Positions 53,011 to 61,604 of a DNA stretch of 64,000 bases are shown here, one piece after another. Position 1 is the first letter of the stretch. Each line of letters starts with the position of its first letter. Source of the DNA: JAPOVO01 sp026708165 (GTDB taxonomy: Bacteria > Chloroflexota > UBA11872 > VXNJ01); assembly GCA_965208775.1 (NCBI GenBank), contig OZ242360.1, forward strand, positions 3,162,001 to 3,226,000. Direction: 5' to 3'. The position numbers and the translations under genes were made by a program. A model generated the notes under the pieces. That model searched no databases, was not told where the DNA came from, and saw nothing but the letters and a program-made list of their open reading frames with translations.

Positions 53011-54537
53011 CTAGTTCAACCCTGTCACGCGGTAGACCAACTCCATGTCGAGGTGCTTTCGGACCAGCGTCGCCAGCTTGTCGTACTCGGCGTTCGAGTC
53101 GACTTCCTCGCCACCAGGAGGCAGACTCGCTCCCCTGCGTTTTGCAGCGTACTTCAATATCGAGCGACGCACGGCGCGGTTGTGGAAGAGTCCATGCAAG
53201 TACGTACCCAACGTAAGTCCTTCGTCATCCAGAGCGCCGTCTGACAGGCCGACTCGCCGACCCGATCGCGAGTCCAACAGGAATGGAGCAGACATGCCTC
53301 GGCTCGACGTGACGCCCATGTGAATCTCGTACGCGGAAATCTCGGCCCCCTTGCAGCCGCCGAGGATGCCGTGGCTCTCGATTGCGCGTCCCTTAGCCTG
53401 ATGAGTCGCCTTTTCCTTGGAGAAGGTAGTGGATGCCTGTAGAAGACCCAAGCCGGGAGTCCTGGCCCTGGGCGACTCTACGCGGAAAGGGTCCAGCAGC
53501 TCCTCGCCGAGCATCTGATAGCCTGCGCAAATGCCCACGACTGGGGTCCCGCTCCTGCGCGCGTCGACGATGCGCTTGGCCAGACCCTGCGCGCGCAGCC
53601 AGTCAAGATCGGAGACTGTTGTCTTGCTGCCGGGGATGACGACAAGGTCGGGGTCGCCAAACTCCTCTGCCCGCTCGACGTAGCGCACGCCTACAGCCGG
53701 CTCGTGGCGCAAAGGGTCGAAGTCGTCGAAATTGGCGATATGCGGAAGGCGAATCACCGCTACGTCGACTGCCGTTTCCAAGTCGCTCGTGGGTCCGTTC
53801 GACAAGCCTAGAGAATCCTCCTCCGGAACATGGATGTCGAAGAAATACGGCAGTACCCCTGCGACCGGCACGCCGGTACGCTCGCGCAGGAAGTCGAGTC
53901 CCGGAGTCAGCAGCGACGGATCGCCTCGAAACTTGTTTATGACATGACCTTTGACCAACGCCCGCTCCTCGGGATCCAGCAGGACCATGGTGCCAACGAG
54001 CTGAGCAAAGACGCCTCCACGGTCGATGTCGGCTACGAGCAGGACCGGCGCATTGGCGTAGCGGGCTACTCGCATGTTGACGATGTCGTGCTGCTTGAGG
54101 TTGATCTCCGCCGGGCTGCCGGCTCCCTCAATCACCACCACGTCGTAGTCCGCGCGCAGTCGGTCGAGAGCTGAGGCCGCCGTTTCCCAAATCGTCGATT
54201 TCAACTCGTAGTATTCGCGGGCGGAGGCAACGGCCTGGGGGCGTCCCATCACGACGACCTGAGAGCGACTGTCGCCCTCGGGCTTGAGCAGGATCGGGTT
54301 CATCTCCACCTTCGGAGCCACCATCGCCGCGGAAGCTTGCACGGCTTGAGAACGTCCAATCTCGCCGCCGTCCGGCGTGGCGTAGGAATTCAGAGACATG
54401 TTCTGCGCTTTGAACGGAGCGACCTGGAGACCATCTTGAGCGAATATGCGGCAGAGCGCGGTGGCCAGGACTGACTTGCCCGCATGGGAAGAAGTTCCCT
54501 GAACCATGATGACTTTCGCTAGTCCGCCACCACTCAT
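53011..54537 (-). CDS. cobQ: Cobyric acid synthase (glutamine-hydrolysing)
   Basis: A 508-residue amidotransferase that amidates four carboxylates of adenosylcobyrinic a,c-diamide. The N-terminal ATPase domain starts VIMVQGTSSHAGKSVLATALC (9-29), with FKAQNMSLNSYATPDGGEIGRSQ. The C-terminal triad-type glutaminase has C337 in VVGICAGYQMLG and YEIHMG, and FGDPDLVVIPGSKTT links the domains. ATG 54537 overlaps the cobD stop (ATGA). Its presence implies that incompletely amidated corrinoids can be processed, though no ring-building genes are nearby. Confidence 0.95.
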   Translation of the reverse strand: MSGGGLAKVIMVQGTSSHAGKSVLATALCRIFAQDGLQVAPFKAQNMSLNSYATPDGGEIGRSQAVQASAAMVAPKVEMNPILLKPEGDSRSQVVVMGRPQAVASAREYYELKSTIWETAASALDRLRADYDVVVIEGAGSPAEINLKQHDIVNMRVARYANAPVLLVADIDRGGVFAQLVGTMVLLDPEERALVKGHVINKFRGDPSLLTPGLDFLRERTGVPVAGVLPYFFDIHVPEEDSLGLSNGPTSDLETAVDVAVIRLPHIANFDDFDPLRHEPAVGVRYVERAEEFGDPDLVVIPGSKTTVSDLDWLRAQGLAKRIVDARRSGTPVVGICAGYQMLGEELLDPFRVESPRARTPGLGLLQASTTFSKEKATHQAKGRAIESHGILGGCKGAEISAYEIHMGVTSSRGMSAPFLLDSRSGRRVGLSDGALDDEGLTLGTYLHGLFHNRAVRRSILKYAAKRRGASLPPGGEEVDSNAEYDKLATLVRKHLDMELVYRVTGLN

Positions 54538-55598
54538 CGGTGCAGCACGTCCCGGAGCGCATCTATGAGTCGAGCGCACTCCTCGGGTCGCCGAGCTGCG
54601 ATTCGGATGTGTTGGGGCAGGCCAAATGACGTGCAATCCCTGACTGCCATGCGCCCGCGTAGAAGAGCGCTTCGCACTTTGGCCGCATCGCCCACGCGCG
54701 CCAGAATGAAGTTGGCGGATGAGGGAGTAACCGAAACGCTCAGCTTGTCCAACTCACGACATAGATACGCCTTGGCTTCCAGTATGACCTCCCTAGCCCG
54801 GGCGACGTGCGTCTCATCTTCCAAGGCAGCGATTCCGACAGCTTGAGCGACTGCGTTGACGCTCCAGGCCGGCTGCAGGCGGCGTACCGCCGCGACGACG
54901 CTCGGCTCGGCCACCATGTAACCCAGTCTTACACCCGCAAGCGCGTGATCCTTAGTCATGGAATTCAGAATCACGAGGTTTCCACAACCCAGGAGCGGGA
55001 GAGGGTCCCATCGGCAATCGGAAAGCTCAGCATACGCGTTATCGAGCACCAATAGAGCGTCTTCGCCAACGGCCGAGTTGAACTGCTCCACTGTGTCGCG
55101 CTCAAGGCAGGTGCCGGCGGGATTGTTTGGGTTGCAAAGAAAGACCAAGCCGGGTCGCATCTCTCTGATTGTCCTGACCGCCGTATCGACAGGCCAACGA
55201 AAACCGCGGTCCTCCCTGGCCCGGAGGGTACGTACGTCGGCTCCGGCTATAGCGGCGGCGGCCTCATATTCTCCAAATGTCGGCGCAAGTATCAGGCATT
55301 TCTCTCCGGGGCGTAGACAGGCGCGCGCCACCAGGTGGATGAGCTCCGTGGATCCGTTCCCGATCAGGAGATTGTCGATTGGGACCTTCAGCCGCGCCGC
55401 GAGCGCCTCGCGCAGGCCAAGGCTATTGCGGTCGGGATAGGCAGACAGATCCGCCTCGGCGGCGGCCCGAATGACGCGCCGCGACGGTCCCAACGGATTG
55501 ATGTTGGCGCTAAAGTCCAGAACCTGATCGGGTTGAAGTCCCAGCGAGCGAAGCTCCGCCGGGTCCAATCCCCCATGTACCGTGGTCATTTGGCGCAT
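54534..55598 (-). CDS. cobD: L-threonine-O-3-phosphate decarboxylase
   Basis: A 354-residue fold-type I PLP enzyme. HGGLDPAEL then FSANINPLGPSRRV (29-42) is the CobD start. LCNPNNPAGT (154-163), D186 in LVLDNAYAEL, and the PLP lysine K216 in NSMTKDHALAGVRLGY follow. It decarboxylates threonine phosphate from PduX to aminopropanol phosphate. Histidinol-phosphate aminotransferases are close relatives, but the SMTKDHALAGVRLGY context and cob neighbours favour CobD. It is coupled to cobQ by a 4-bp overlap. Confidence 0.93.
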   Translation of the reverse strand: MRQMTTVHGGLDPAELRSLGLQPDQVLDFSANINPLGPSRRVIRAAAEADLSAYPDRNSLGLREALAARLKVPIDNLLIGNGSTELIHLVARACLRPGEKCLILAPTFGEYEAAAAIAGADVRTLRAREDRGFRWPVDTAVRTIREMRPGLVFLCNPNNPAGTCLERDTVEQFNSAVGEDALLVLDNAYAELSDCRWDPLPLLGCGNLVILNSMTKDHALAGVRLGYMVAEPSVVAAVRRLQPAWSVNAVAQAVGIAALEDETHVARAREVILEAKAYLCRELDKLSVSVTPSSANFILARVGDAAKVRSALLRGRMAVRDCTSFGLPQHIRIAARRPEECARLIDALRDVLHR

Positions 55599-55608
55599 CT
55601 GGCTTCCA

Positions 55609-56571
55609 TCATCCCGTGATCACGTAGCGCACGAAAAGTAGACCCAGGGCCGCAGCAGCGGCGAGCAAAGCCGTTCGCTCAACGATGCGCATTGCTTGGC
55701 CGATGTCGCTCGAAACCGGCTTCCGCAGACCATCTCCCAGGCGATAGTGCCCCGATTTTTCCAACTGTATGCCCAGCAGCCCAGCCATCGCGCCCATGGT
55801 CAATCCTGCATTGGGGCTTGCGGTGCGGCGGCGATCTCGCAACATAATGCGCCATCCGCTCCGGACCGAAAGACGACTCAACGCACCGCCGGCCAGAATC
55901 AGCAGAGCGCTAATCCTCGCCGGAGCCAGGTTAACGACATCGTCCAGTCGGGCGGCAAACTTGCCCAGGTATTCATATGCTCCGCGATAGCCGAGCATGC
56001 TGTCGAGCGTGTTTACCGCCCTGTAGGCTATTGCTCCCGGCACCCCGAATACCGCGAACGCCAGCCAAGGACCGACGAAACTGTCGGTAGTGTTCTCAGC
56101 CAGCGACTCAACTGTGGATGCGGCGACCAGAGACGGCGTCAGGGAGGTAGGATCGCGGCTGACTAGGCTCCTCAAGCTTGCCCTGGCATCGTCCAACTTG
56201 TCTTCGGCGAGCGACCGCCGAGTTTGGTCTGCCGCGGACAAGAGTCCCCTGACCGTGAAGGAGGTGCGCAGCATGATCGCCGCGCCGACCGCGTAAGCAA
56301 GCGGCCCAACCGACGTCAGAGCGGTTACCAGGAGCCAAGCCAGGACTCCCGATCCTCCCGCTATCACCACCACGATGGCACTGCCAAACAGAAACGCGGC
56401 CGCCGGACGCTGCGGCGCGATTCGCTCCAGAGCGGCGATTGCACGGCCCATCCAGACCACGGGGTGGATCCGGTTCGGCGGTTCCGGCAAGATTCGGTCC
56501 AGAAGTACCGCCAGCAGGAAGACCGCAGCATTGAGCACCAGATGGTTCCACCAAGTCGCGAACACGATCAT
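55609..56571 (-). CDS. cbiB: Adenosylcobinamide-phosphate synthase
   Basis: A 320-residue membrane protein attaching aminopropanol phosphate to adenosylcobyric acid. Signatures: LLDRILPEPPNRIHPVVWMGRAI (about 23-45), VSRDPTSLTPSLVAASTVESLAENTTDSFVGPW (about 138-170), AYRAVNTLDSMLGYRGAYEYLGKFAARLDDV, and SPNAGLTMGAMAGLLGIQLEK. Several hydrophobic helices are present. It is the first cob gene of the minus-strand group; the 77 bp upstream show no riboswitch. Confidence 0.95.
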   Translation of the reverse strand: MIVFATWWNHLVLNAAVFLLAVLLDRILPEPPNRIHPVVWMGRAIAALERIAPQRPAAAFLFGSAIVVVIAGGSGVLAWLLVTALTSVGPLAYAVGAAIMLRTSFTVRGLLSAADQTRRSLAEDKLDDARASLRSLVSRDPTSLTPSLVAASTVESLAENTTDSFVGPWLAFAVFGVPGAIAYRAVNTLDSMLGYRGAYEYLGKFAARLDDVVNLAPARISALLILAGGALSRLSVRSGWRIMLRDRRRTASPNAGLTMGAMAGLLGIQLEKSGHYRLGDGLRKPVSSDIGQAMRIVERTALLAAAAALGLLFVRYVITG

Positions 56572-56648
56572 TAACTCGAAACTGTTTTGCCAAGGAGGTT
56601 CGTCAAGTTGAGTTGGGCCGGCTAGTCGAATCCGCCAGAGAACATCCG

Positions 56649-57641
56649 TTAGTCGCTGTATTTGGCGAGGACCGTGACGTCGATGCTCTCGGTTCCCTTG
56701 TGAAGCTGATTTCGTAATGCCGCCTCGACGGCAAAACCGGCATCCTTCAGGGCTTCGAGCTTAGTCGGATCGTCCGATCCCACGTAGGCTTGAACCTTGG
56801 TCGATGGGGGCCAGTCAATCGAGTCGATGAGCTTTGCCATGTCGCCTTCGAACACGGGGTGGACATGGACGTCCAGCGTGTGCACCGCATCGTTGAATCT
56901 AGGGTCGGGACTCAGTCTGACTACACCCACCACGGACTTGCTGCCGGAGACCTGCAACACACGCCCCAGGGAGATTCGAAACTCCTTGATTTCACGATAG
57001 AAAGTGATGAACTCGCCTTCAAAGCTGCCGCGGCCTATGTTGCCGCTCGCGAACATTCGAAGCCAGGAGCCTTGGGAGCAGGCGAAAAGCGCCATAAGTC
57101 CAACCCAGTCGTGCCAGTCAATGTCTCTGACCAAGGTCGTGCCCGGTGCGAAGTAGTCCTGTTCAAAAACGCTCTCCGAGCTTGCGTAATAGTGCATGAA
57201 TCCCGATCCGAGCGTTACTGAATCAAAACCGAAACCTCTGTAGATGTGATAGGGAACGGTGTCGTAGCCCGTTCCGAGGAACAGAGCGTTTCCGTCACGC
57301 TCCTGAAAGTCCTGCATCTGCAGCTCCATAACCGCTTTGGCGGCACCCTTGCGGCGGTGCTCCGGAGCGGTATAGACATGACCCAAAATCCCGGAACCAC
57401 GGTACTCCCACGTCGCTACGTTAGATATCACTTCGTCATCGAGGTGGGCTATGTAGTAATACGACTCAAGTGGACCCGGGTCTTCGATAATGGTCTCGCG
57501 GATTTGCCACCGCGCCGCGCGGTTCTTGTGTCCGAGAAACGGCTCGATCAGCTCGCCCCAGTAAGCGTCGGGACCCTGGACTCGCGCGATGGTCGCTGTT
57601 TCGCCCGACTTGAGCGTTACGGTCCCGAGTTCGGTGTACAA
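56649..57641 (-). CDS. GNAT-family N-acetyltransferase
   Basis: 330 residues. An N-terminal GNAT domain shows the acetyl-CoA-binding motif ILGHVYTAPEHRRKGAAKAVMELQMQ (about 84-109), then GYDTVPYHIYRGFGF. The C-terminal half (about 165-330) is less clear but has GNAT-like strand spacing, so a tandem arrangement is possible. The substrate is unknown. It lies between cbiB and the nitrilase-family gene on the same strand; a link to corrinoid synthesis is not suggested by sequence. Confidence 0.8.
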   Translation of the reverse strand: MYTELGTVTLKSGETATIARVQGPDAYWGELIEPFLGHKNRAARWQIRETIIEDPGPLESYYYIAHLDDEVISNVATWEYRGSGILGHVYTAPEHRRKGAAKAVMELQMQDFQERDGNALFLGTGYDTVPYHIYRGFGFDSVTLGSGFMHYYASSESVFEQDYFAPGTTLVRDIDWHDWVGLMALFACSQGSWLRMFASGNIGRGSFEGEFITFYREIKEFRISLGRVLQVSGSKSVVGVVRLSPDPRFNDAVHTLDVHVHPVFEGDMAKLIDSIDWPPSTKVQAYVGSDDPTKLEALKDAGFAVEAALRNQLHKGTESIDVTVLAKYSD

Positions 57642-57666
57642 GGTGAGTCAGCCTCCAGGCCGAGTT

Positions 57667-58509
57667 CTATTCAGCAGGCTGACCGACCCCCTTGTAAAGC
57701 TCGGGACGCCGGTCGGGTAAATAAGTTGCGATTGAGCGCCAGCCGGAGAGATATTCCGGGTCCAGATCAACGGTCGCGGTAGCAACGCCTGAATCCTCGC
57801 CCAAGCTGGCCAGCAGGCGCCCCGACGGACTCGCTATGCACGAATGCCCAAGACTTCGCCAGTCGCCCTCAACGCCGGTACAGTCGGCCATGGCGACGTA
57901 AACGCCGTTTTCGAGGGCACGGGTTCGCACGAGCGACTGGACCTGCTCGCCGCTCCAACCCCATTCGTTGGTCTGATAGTCATTGGTGACCCAGTTGGTG
58001 CAGTTGACTATCAGCTCCGCGCCGGCCAGCGTCAGCGATCTGATGTATTCCGGGAATATGAGGTCGTAGCAGACCGTCAGGCCGATGTTGCCGATTTCGG
58101 TCTCGACCACGCAGAGCTCGCCGCCCAGCGAATACCAGGACTTTTCGGATGAAAACAGGTGCAGCTTGCGGTACACGGCGAGCAGTTGACCGTCCGGTGC
58201 GCAAAACAGAGCGGAGTTGAAGAACCTCCCACCGTCGCGCTCGACTATCCCACAGACCAGGTATACGGAATTCCTGCGAGCGATATCGCAGAGGCGAGCC
58301 GAGGTCGCTCCGGGTATGGTCTCGGCCAGCTCGGCGATCCGGTCGTCCAGCAGGTATCCGGTGGTCGCAAGCTCCGGCACTATCACGAGCGCCGCGCCTG
58401 TGTCCGCCGCCCGCGTGGATGATGCTTCGATTACATCCAGATTGGACTGGACGTCTCCCAACTTCGGCTGCATCTGAACAACCGCGGTTCCGAATGGATT
58501 TCCTGACAT
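57667..58509 (-). CDS. Carbon-nitrogen hydrolase (nitrilase superfamily)
   Basis: A 280-residue amidase with the Glu-Lys-Cys triad: E46 in VPELATTGY, K115 in YRKLHLF and C147 in TVCYDLIFPEY. WVTNDYQTNEWGWSGEQVQSLVRTRALENGVYVAMADCTG follows in the usual place. Members hydrolyse amides such as carbamoyl compounds, omega-amidated acids or nitriles; the substrate is not determinable. 25 bp separate it from the GNAT gene, so they may be co-transcribed. Confidence 0.92.
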   Translation of the reverse strand: MSGNPFGTAVVQMQPKLGDVQSNLDVIEASSTRAADTGAALVIVPELATTGYLLDDRIAELAETIPGATSARLCDIARRNSVYLVCGIVERDGGRFFNSALFCAPDGQLLAVYRKLHLFSSEKSWYSLGGELCVVETEIGNIGLTVCYDLIFPEYIRSLTLAGAELIVNCTNWVTNDYQTNEWGWSGEQVQSLVRTRALENGVYVAMADCTGVEGDWRSLGHSCIASPSGRLLASLGEDSGVATATVDLDPEYLSGWRSIATYLPDRRPELYKGVGQPAE

Positions 58510-58628
58510 GTTCGCGTTCAGTCCTGTTTTCGAGAATCCAGCAAGAGTATAGATAGTGTGGTGATCAGCCTACAGGCTGATGAAGCGCTCGAGCTACGTT
58601 TACCTGAGTCCTCGGGACGCTTACCTCT

Positions 58629-59549
58629 CTAGCGCCCGGTCAATCCGGAGAGCGCGATGCCTCGGATGAAATAGCGCTGCGCCGAGAAGAACAAGATCAG
58701 CACCGGCAGCAGCATCACCACCGCCGCCGCCATCATCAGGTTCCAACGCGCGCCCGACCCGGTTTGGGATTCGGCAGACATGAAGTACCGCAGCCCCAGC
58801 GCCAGCGTGCGCCACGTCTCCGAGTGCAGGAATATGAGCGGGTGCAGGAAGTCGTTCCAGTGGTGGATGAACGAGAAGATTGTCGTAGCCGCGAGCGCCG
58901 GCCTGGCCAACGGCAGAAGGATCTGCCAGTAGATACGCAGGTATGAAGCGCCGTCAACCAAAGCGGCTTCGTCCAATTCGAGCGGCAGCTGCAACATGAA
59001 TTGCCTCATCAGGAAGACGTAGAACGCCCCGCCGAACGCGCCTCCACCGAACCACCAGGGGACGATCAATGGCATGGGAGTATTTATCCAGGCCAGATGG
59101 CGGAACAGGATGAAGGTTGGAACGAGCACCACTATGCTCGGCAGCATCAGCGTCGCGACCAGGATTCCGAACAACAGGTCGCGTCCAAAGAACTGCAATC
59201 GGGCAAATCCGAAGGCCACGAGCGAACAGGACAGCAGTGTCCCTACGGTCGCCAGAATCGCCACCATGAAGCTGTTGATCGTGTACAGGTGGATGCTCGA
59301 CTCGCCCCATACGTCGAGGTAGTTGGTCCATACGACGGGCACCGGTATCCATTCGGGGGGATGGATGAACTCGCGCCCATAGGCCTTGAGCGAGGTCGAG
59401 ATCATCCAGAACATCGGCAGCGAGGAAATCGCCCCGACAAATATCAGCGCCGCGTAGGCCAGGGTGGTGGTTAACCAGCCGCGAACGCGGTATGCGGCCG
59501 AGCGGCGTACCGTGACAGTGACCAGCTCGGAGCTTGCGCGAACGGTCAC
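58629..59549 (-). CDS. Orphan MalG-type sugar ABC permease (duplicate of 61605-62522)
   Basis: A 306-residue six-segment permease, nearly the same as the protein at 61605-62522 over its whole length. The two share the glycine-rich insert PWWFGGGAFGGAFYVFLM, the EAA loop ELDEAALVDGAS and the end RYFIRGIALSGLTGR. The start is GTG 59549. Unlike its twin it has no MalF gene upstream; only the last codons of one remain (59546-59615). Without a partner it may be non-functional or may pair with another MalF. Confidence 0.9.
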   Translation of the reverse strand: MTVRASSELVTVTVRRSAAYRVRGWLTTTLAYAALIFVGAISSLPMFWMISTSLKAYGREFIHPPEWIPVPVVWTNYLDVWGESSIHLYTINSFMVAILATVGTLLSCSLVAFGFARLQFFGRDLLFGILVATLMLPSIVVLVPTFILFRHLAWINTPMPLIVPWWFGGGAFGGAFYVFLMRQFMLQLPLELDEAALVDGASYLRIYWQILLPLARPALAATTIFSFIHHWNDFLHPLIFLHSETWRTLALGLRYFMSAESQTGSGARWNLMMAAAVVMLLPVLILFFSAQRYFIRGIALSGLTGR

Positions 59550-59615
59550 GCTATCGCCCTCTCGTAATAGGCCCAGCCGCGACTAGCCATGAGACTGTTT
59601 CCATGAATGATGAGG
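59546..59615 (-). pseudogene. 3'-terminal remnant of a MalF-type permease gene
   Basis: The minus-strand frame ending at 59546 reads SRGWAYYERAIA and stops in a GTGA overlap with the permease start. This is the arrangement and the C-terminus (SRRWVYYEGAGA) of the intact MalF gene at 62519-63442. Perhaps 20-23 codons are recognisable. Upstream, similarity ends and repeat-rich DNA begins. Confidence 0.65.
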
Positions 59616-59840
59616 TCGTTGTCGGCGCCGGCGGGGTTATGCGAGCGGGTGGCATCGGGAAGGAGCGGACGGTAGGGGACCGTCAGGTGGTGCGCGTAGA
59701 TGTACTGCTTGCCTTTGAAATCAAGCGTGGGCAAACCGAAGCCCTCCTGCTCCGTTCAGTCCAATCGATAAATGAAGTTAGCACAGACGTCTCGCCGCTC
59801 CGGACATCTGGAATCCGCTTCCGTTGCGAGTGCGGACAGG

Positions 59841-59865
59841 CCCTTCGACTTCGCTCAGGACAGGC
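59841..59865. repeat. Dispersed repeat CCCTTCGACTTCGCTCAGGACAGGC
   Basis: A 25-bp unit of the CTTCGAC-GCTCAGGACAGGC kind. A related, partly tandem version occurs at 60301-60332. Such units look like members of a genome-wide intergenic repeat family; only the window copies are visible. Confidence 0.5.
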
Positions 59866-60144
59866 TTTGCCGAAGAGCGAACAGACATGGCCCTTTTACG
59901 ACGCCCGGACAGGTGACGTTCGTACAGTGGTGGGGATTGAATGAGCTGTTCAACCCGGCCGTCGGCTCAAAAGGGGGAGATTTTCGACGGTTCGGGGCGG
60001 GCGTCGCGGCGACGCCGTATTGGGGCGTTCGGCTGGAGCCGGAATCTATTGCATTTCCCAACTTTAGGAGAAATTACTCTGTGAGCCAGTGTAAAAACAA
60101 GGGGGGACTTGACGATGGCGAAACGTAGTGTAAAGGGGCGTGGG

Positions 60145-60162
60145 TTCCCGCTCTCGCGGGAA
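60145..60162. repeat. Palindromic repeat TTCCCGC-TCTC-GCGGGAA
   Basis: A perfect 7-bp stem with a 4-base loop, inside GTGGGTTCCCGCTCTCGCGG. It resembles short mobile palindromes (REP/MITE-like). There is no T tail, so a terminator role is unlikely. Confidence 0.5.
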
Positions 60163-60300
60163 TGTCGAGTAGGAGGATCAGAGGCACGTGGCGGTAGTGC
60201 ACGACTTGGCCGGGCATCGGATGTGGGACGGATGGATGAGAAATATAGGACGCGGAGTCCGGCATGGGTGGGGACGTGTTCGGCGGTATGTCGGATGCAC

Positions 60301-60332
60301 CCTTCGACCCCTTCGACAGGCTCAGAGCAGGC
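60301..60332. repeat. CTTCGAC/GGCTCAG repeat, second copy
   Basis: Contains CCTTCGAC twice, then AGGCTCAG and AGCAGGC, related to the unit at 59841-59865 and followed by another GGCTCAGGACG. Confidence 0.45.
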
Positions 60333-60390
60333 AGGCTCAGGACGCACGGGGACACGCTTTGCGGGCGTGACGATAGAGGGCCGGGGCGGA

Positions 60391-60436
60391 GATTCCTCGA
60401 CCTCGCTCGGAATGACAGTGACCGGCGGAATGACGG
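60391..60436. repeat. GATTCCTCGACCTCGCTCGGAATGAC-type repeat
   Basis: GATTCC and GGAATGAC form an imperfect palindrome, followed by a second GGCGGAATGAC within 20 bp. A similar palindromic style appears at 61531-61570. Confidence 0.45.
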
Positions 60437-60520
60437 TCAGGATTGCAAGTTAGGAATAAACTAAGTGACGCGGTGTCAGGCGGTTTGGACTGGCAGGAGA
60501 CTTCCGAGGGGAATAGCGAC

Positions 60521-61459
60521 ATGGCAGGGCTCACCGACGAACAAAAGCGGCACTACGAAGAGCACGGATACGTCTTTCTTCGGCAGTTGTTCACTCCGGC
60601 TGAAATTCAGCCGTTCATAGATGAAATCAAAGACGAGATAACCGAGCAGGGGCAAAGGTATTACGACGCAGGTCGGCTCAGCTCCCTGTACGAAGACCAC
60701 GGGTTTGGGACCCGCTTCATGAAGTTGGTCGAAGAATGCGGGGACATATATAACGAACTTGTCGGCTCGGTGCTTATGGGGCCCGCACTGTTCAAGATTC
60801 TGAGCAGTCCTCAACTGGTCGATATAGCCGAGAACATCGTCGGACCGGAAGTTCAATGCGAAGGACGCCACCGGCTGCGTCCCAAGCTGCCGAACTACGG
60901 CGTCGCCGACTACCGATGGCACGAAGACACGCTCTACCAGGCGCGCCGCATAACGTACGTGCAGAGGCAGTACGGGCTGGGGCCGACCGACGCGCGGCAG
61001 AGCGACGTGTATCTCTCTCGCATCGTCGCGGCCCCGCAGATGGCCGAACCCGGTTTCTGGATTCCGCTCGTGGACGTGGACGAGAACAACGGCTGCCTTA
61101 GCCTGCTGCCGGGCGGTCACCACCACACGGCGGTCTACGACTGGCAGTGGCGCACGGGCGACTTCGTGCCCGAGCTGGACGGCCTCAAGCCGGTACCGAT
61201 GCCGATGCAGGTAGGCGACGCCCTATTGATCCACCAGCATCTGCCGCACGTCTCGCCGCCGAACCACTCCGACGGCGTCAGGTGGAGCGTCGACATTCGA
61301 TACCAGGACGCGCGGCTGAGAGTTAAGTCGGTGCGCGAGCCGGGATTCCTGGCGCGCAGCAAGGAGCGTCCCGAAGAGGTGGTGACCAACCATGCGGGAT
61401 ATGCGCGCATTCGGGCGGCGGTCAAAGCGTTCGCTCAGGAGACGGGAATCAGACTCTGA
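60521..61459 (+). CDS. Phytanoyl-CoA dioxygenase (PhyH) family protein
   Basis: A 312-residue Fe(II)/2-oxoglutarate oxygenase-like protein. Iron ligands H134 and D136 lie in YRWHEDTLY, and the distal histidine is probably H243 in IHQHLPHVSPPNHS, with R254 (GVRWSVDIRY) as candidate 2-oxoglutarate ligand. ATG 60521 was chosen over the in-frame start at 60443 because GAGGGG lies upstream and the family start is near GLTDEQKRHYEEHGYVF. It is inserted between two copies of the permease cassette and oriented opposite to them. The substrate is unknown. Confidence 0.9.
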   Translation: MAGLTDEQKRHYEEHGYVFLRQLFTPAEIQPFIDEIKDEITEQGQRYYDAGRLSSLYEDHGFGTRFMKLVEECGDIYNELVGSVLMGPALFKILSSPQLVDIAENIVGPEVQCEGRHRLRPKLPNYGVADYRWHEDTLYQARRITYVQRQYGLGPTDARQSDVYLSRIVAAPQMAEPGFWIPLVDVDENNGCLSLLPGGHHHTAVYDWQWRTGDFVPELDGLKPVPMPMQVGDALLIHQHLPHVSPPNHSDGVRWSVDIRYQDARLRVKSVREPGFLARSKERPEEVVTNHAGYARIRAAVKAFAQETGIRL

Positions 61460-61530
61460 ATTTCGCCTGGACCACCACGCCAAGCGCGAATTGACGACGC
61501 GCTAGCCGCATATATTTGGGCATGCGTCGC

Positions 61531-61570
61531 GTCCCTGGATGTCGGATCAGGTCCGGCATGACGGGGCAGC
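61531..61570. repeat. CTGGATGTCGGATCAGGTCCGGCATGACG-type palindrome
   Basis: An imperfect inverted repeat (GTCGGATCAGGTCCGGCA) in the 145-bp gap between the dioxygenase-like gene and the convergent permease. It resembles the dispersed repeats at 59.8-60.4 kb and may belong to the same group. Confidence 0.4.
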
Positions 61571-61604
61571 TCCCGACGACGCTTCGCAAAGTTCGGGCTG
61601 GGTT

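Larger units (their letters stand above)
59616..60520. other. Repeat-rich intergenic region
   Basis: About 900 bp with no gene I can support. It holds several short dispersed-type repeats (listed separately) and ends at the ribosome site of the second dioxygenase-like gene. It separates the orphan permease from that gene and replaces most of the lost MalF sequence. Confidence 0.6.

Noticed and set aside
56572..56648. Second cobalamin riboswitch upstream of cbiB
   Set aside because: Only 77 bp and no B12 box or other aptamer core motif on the minus strand.
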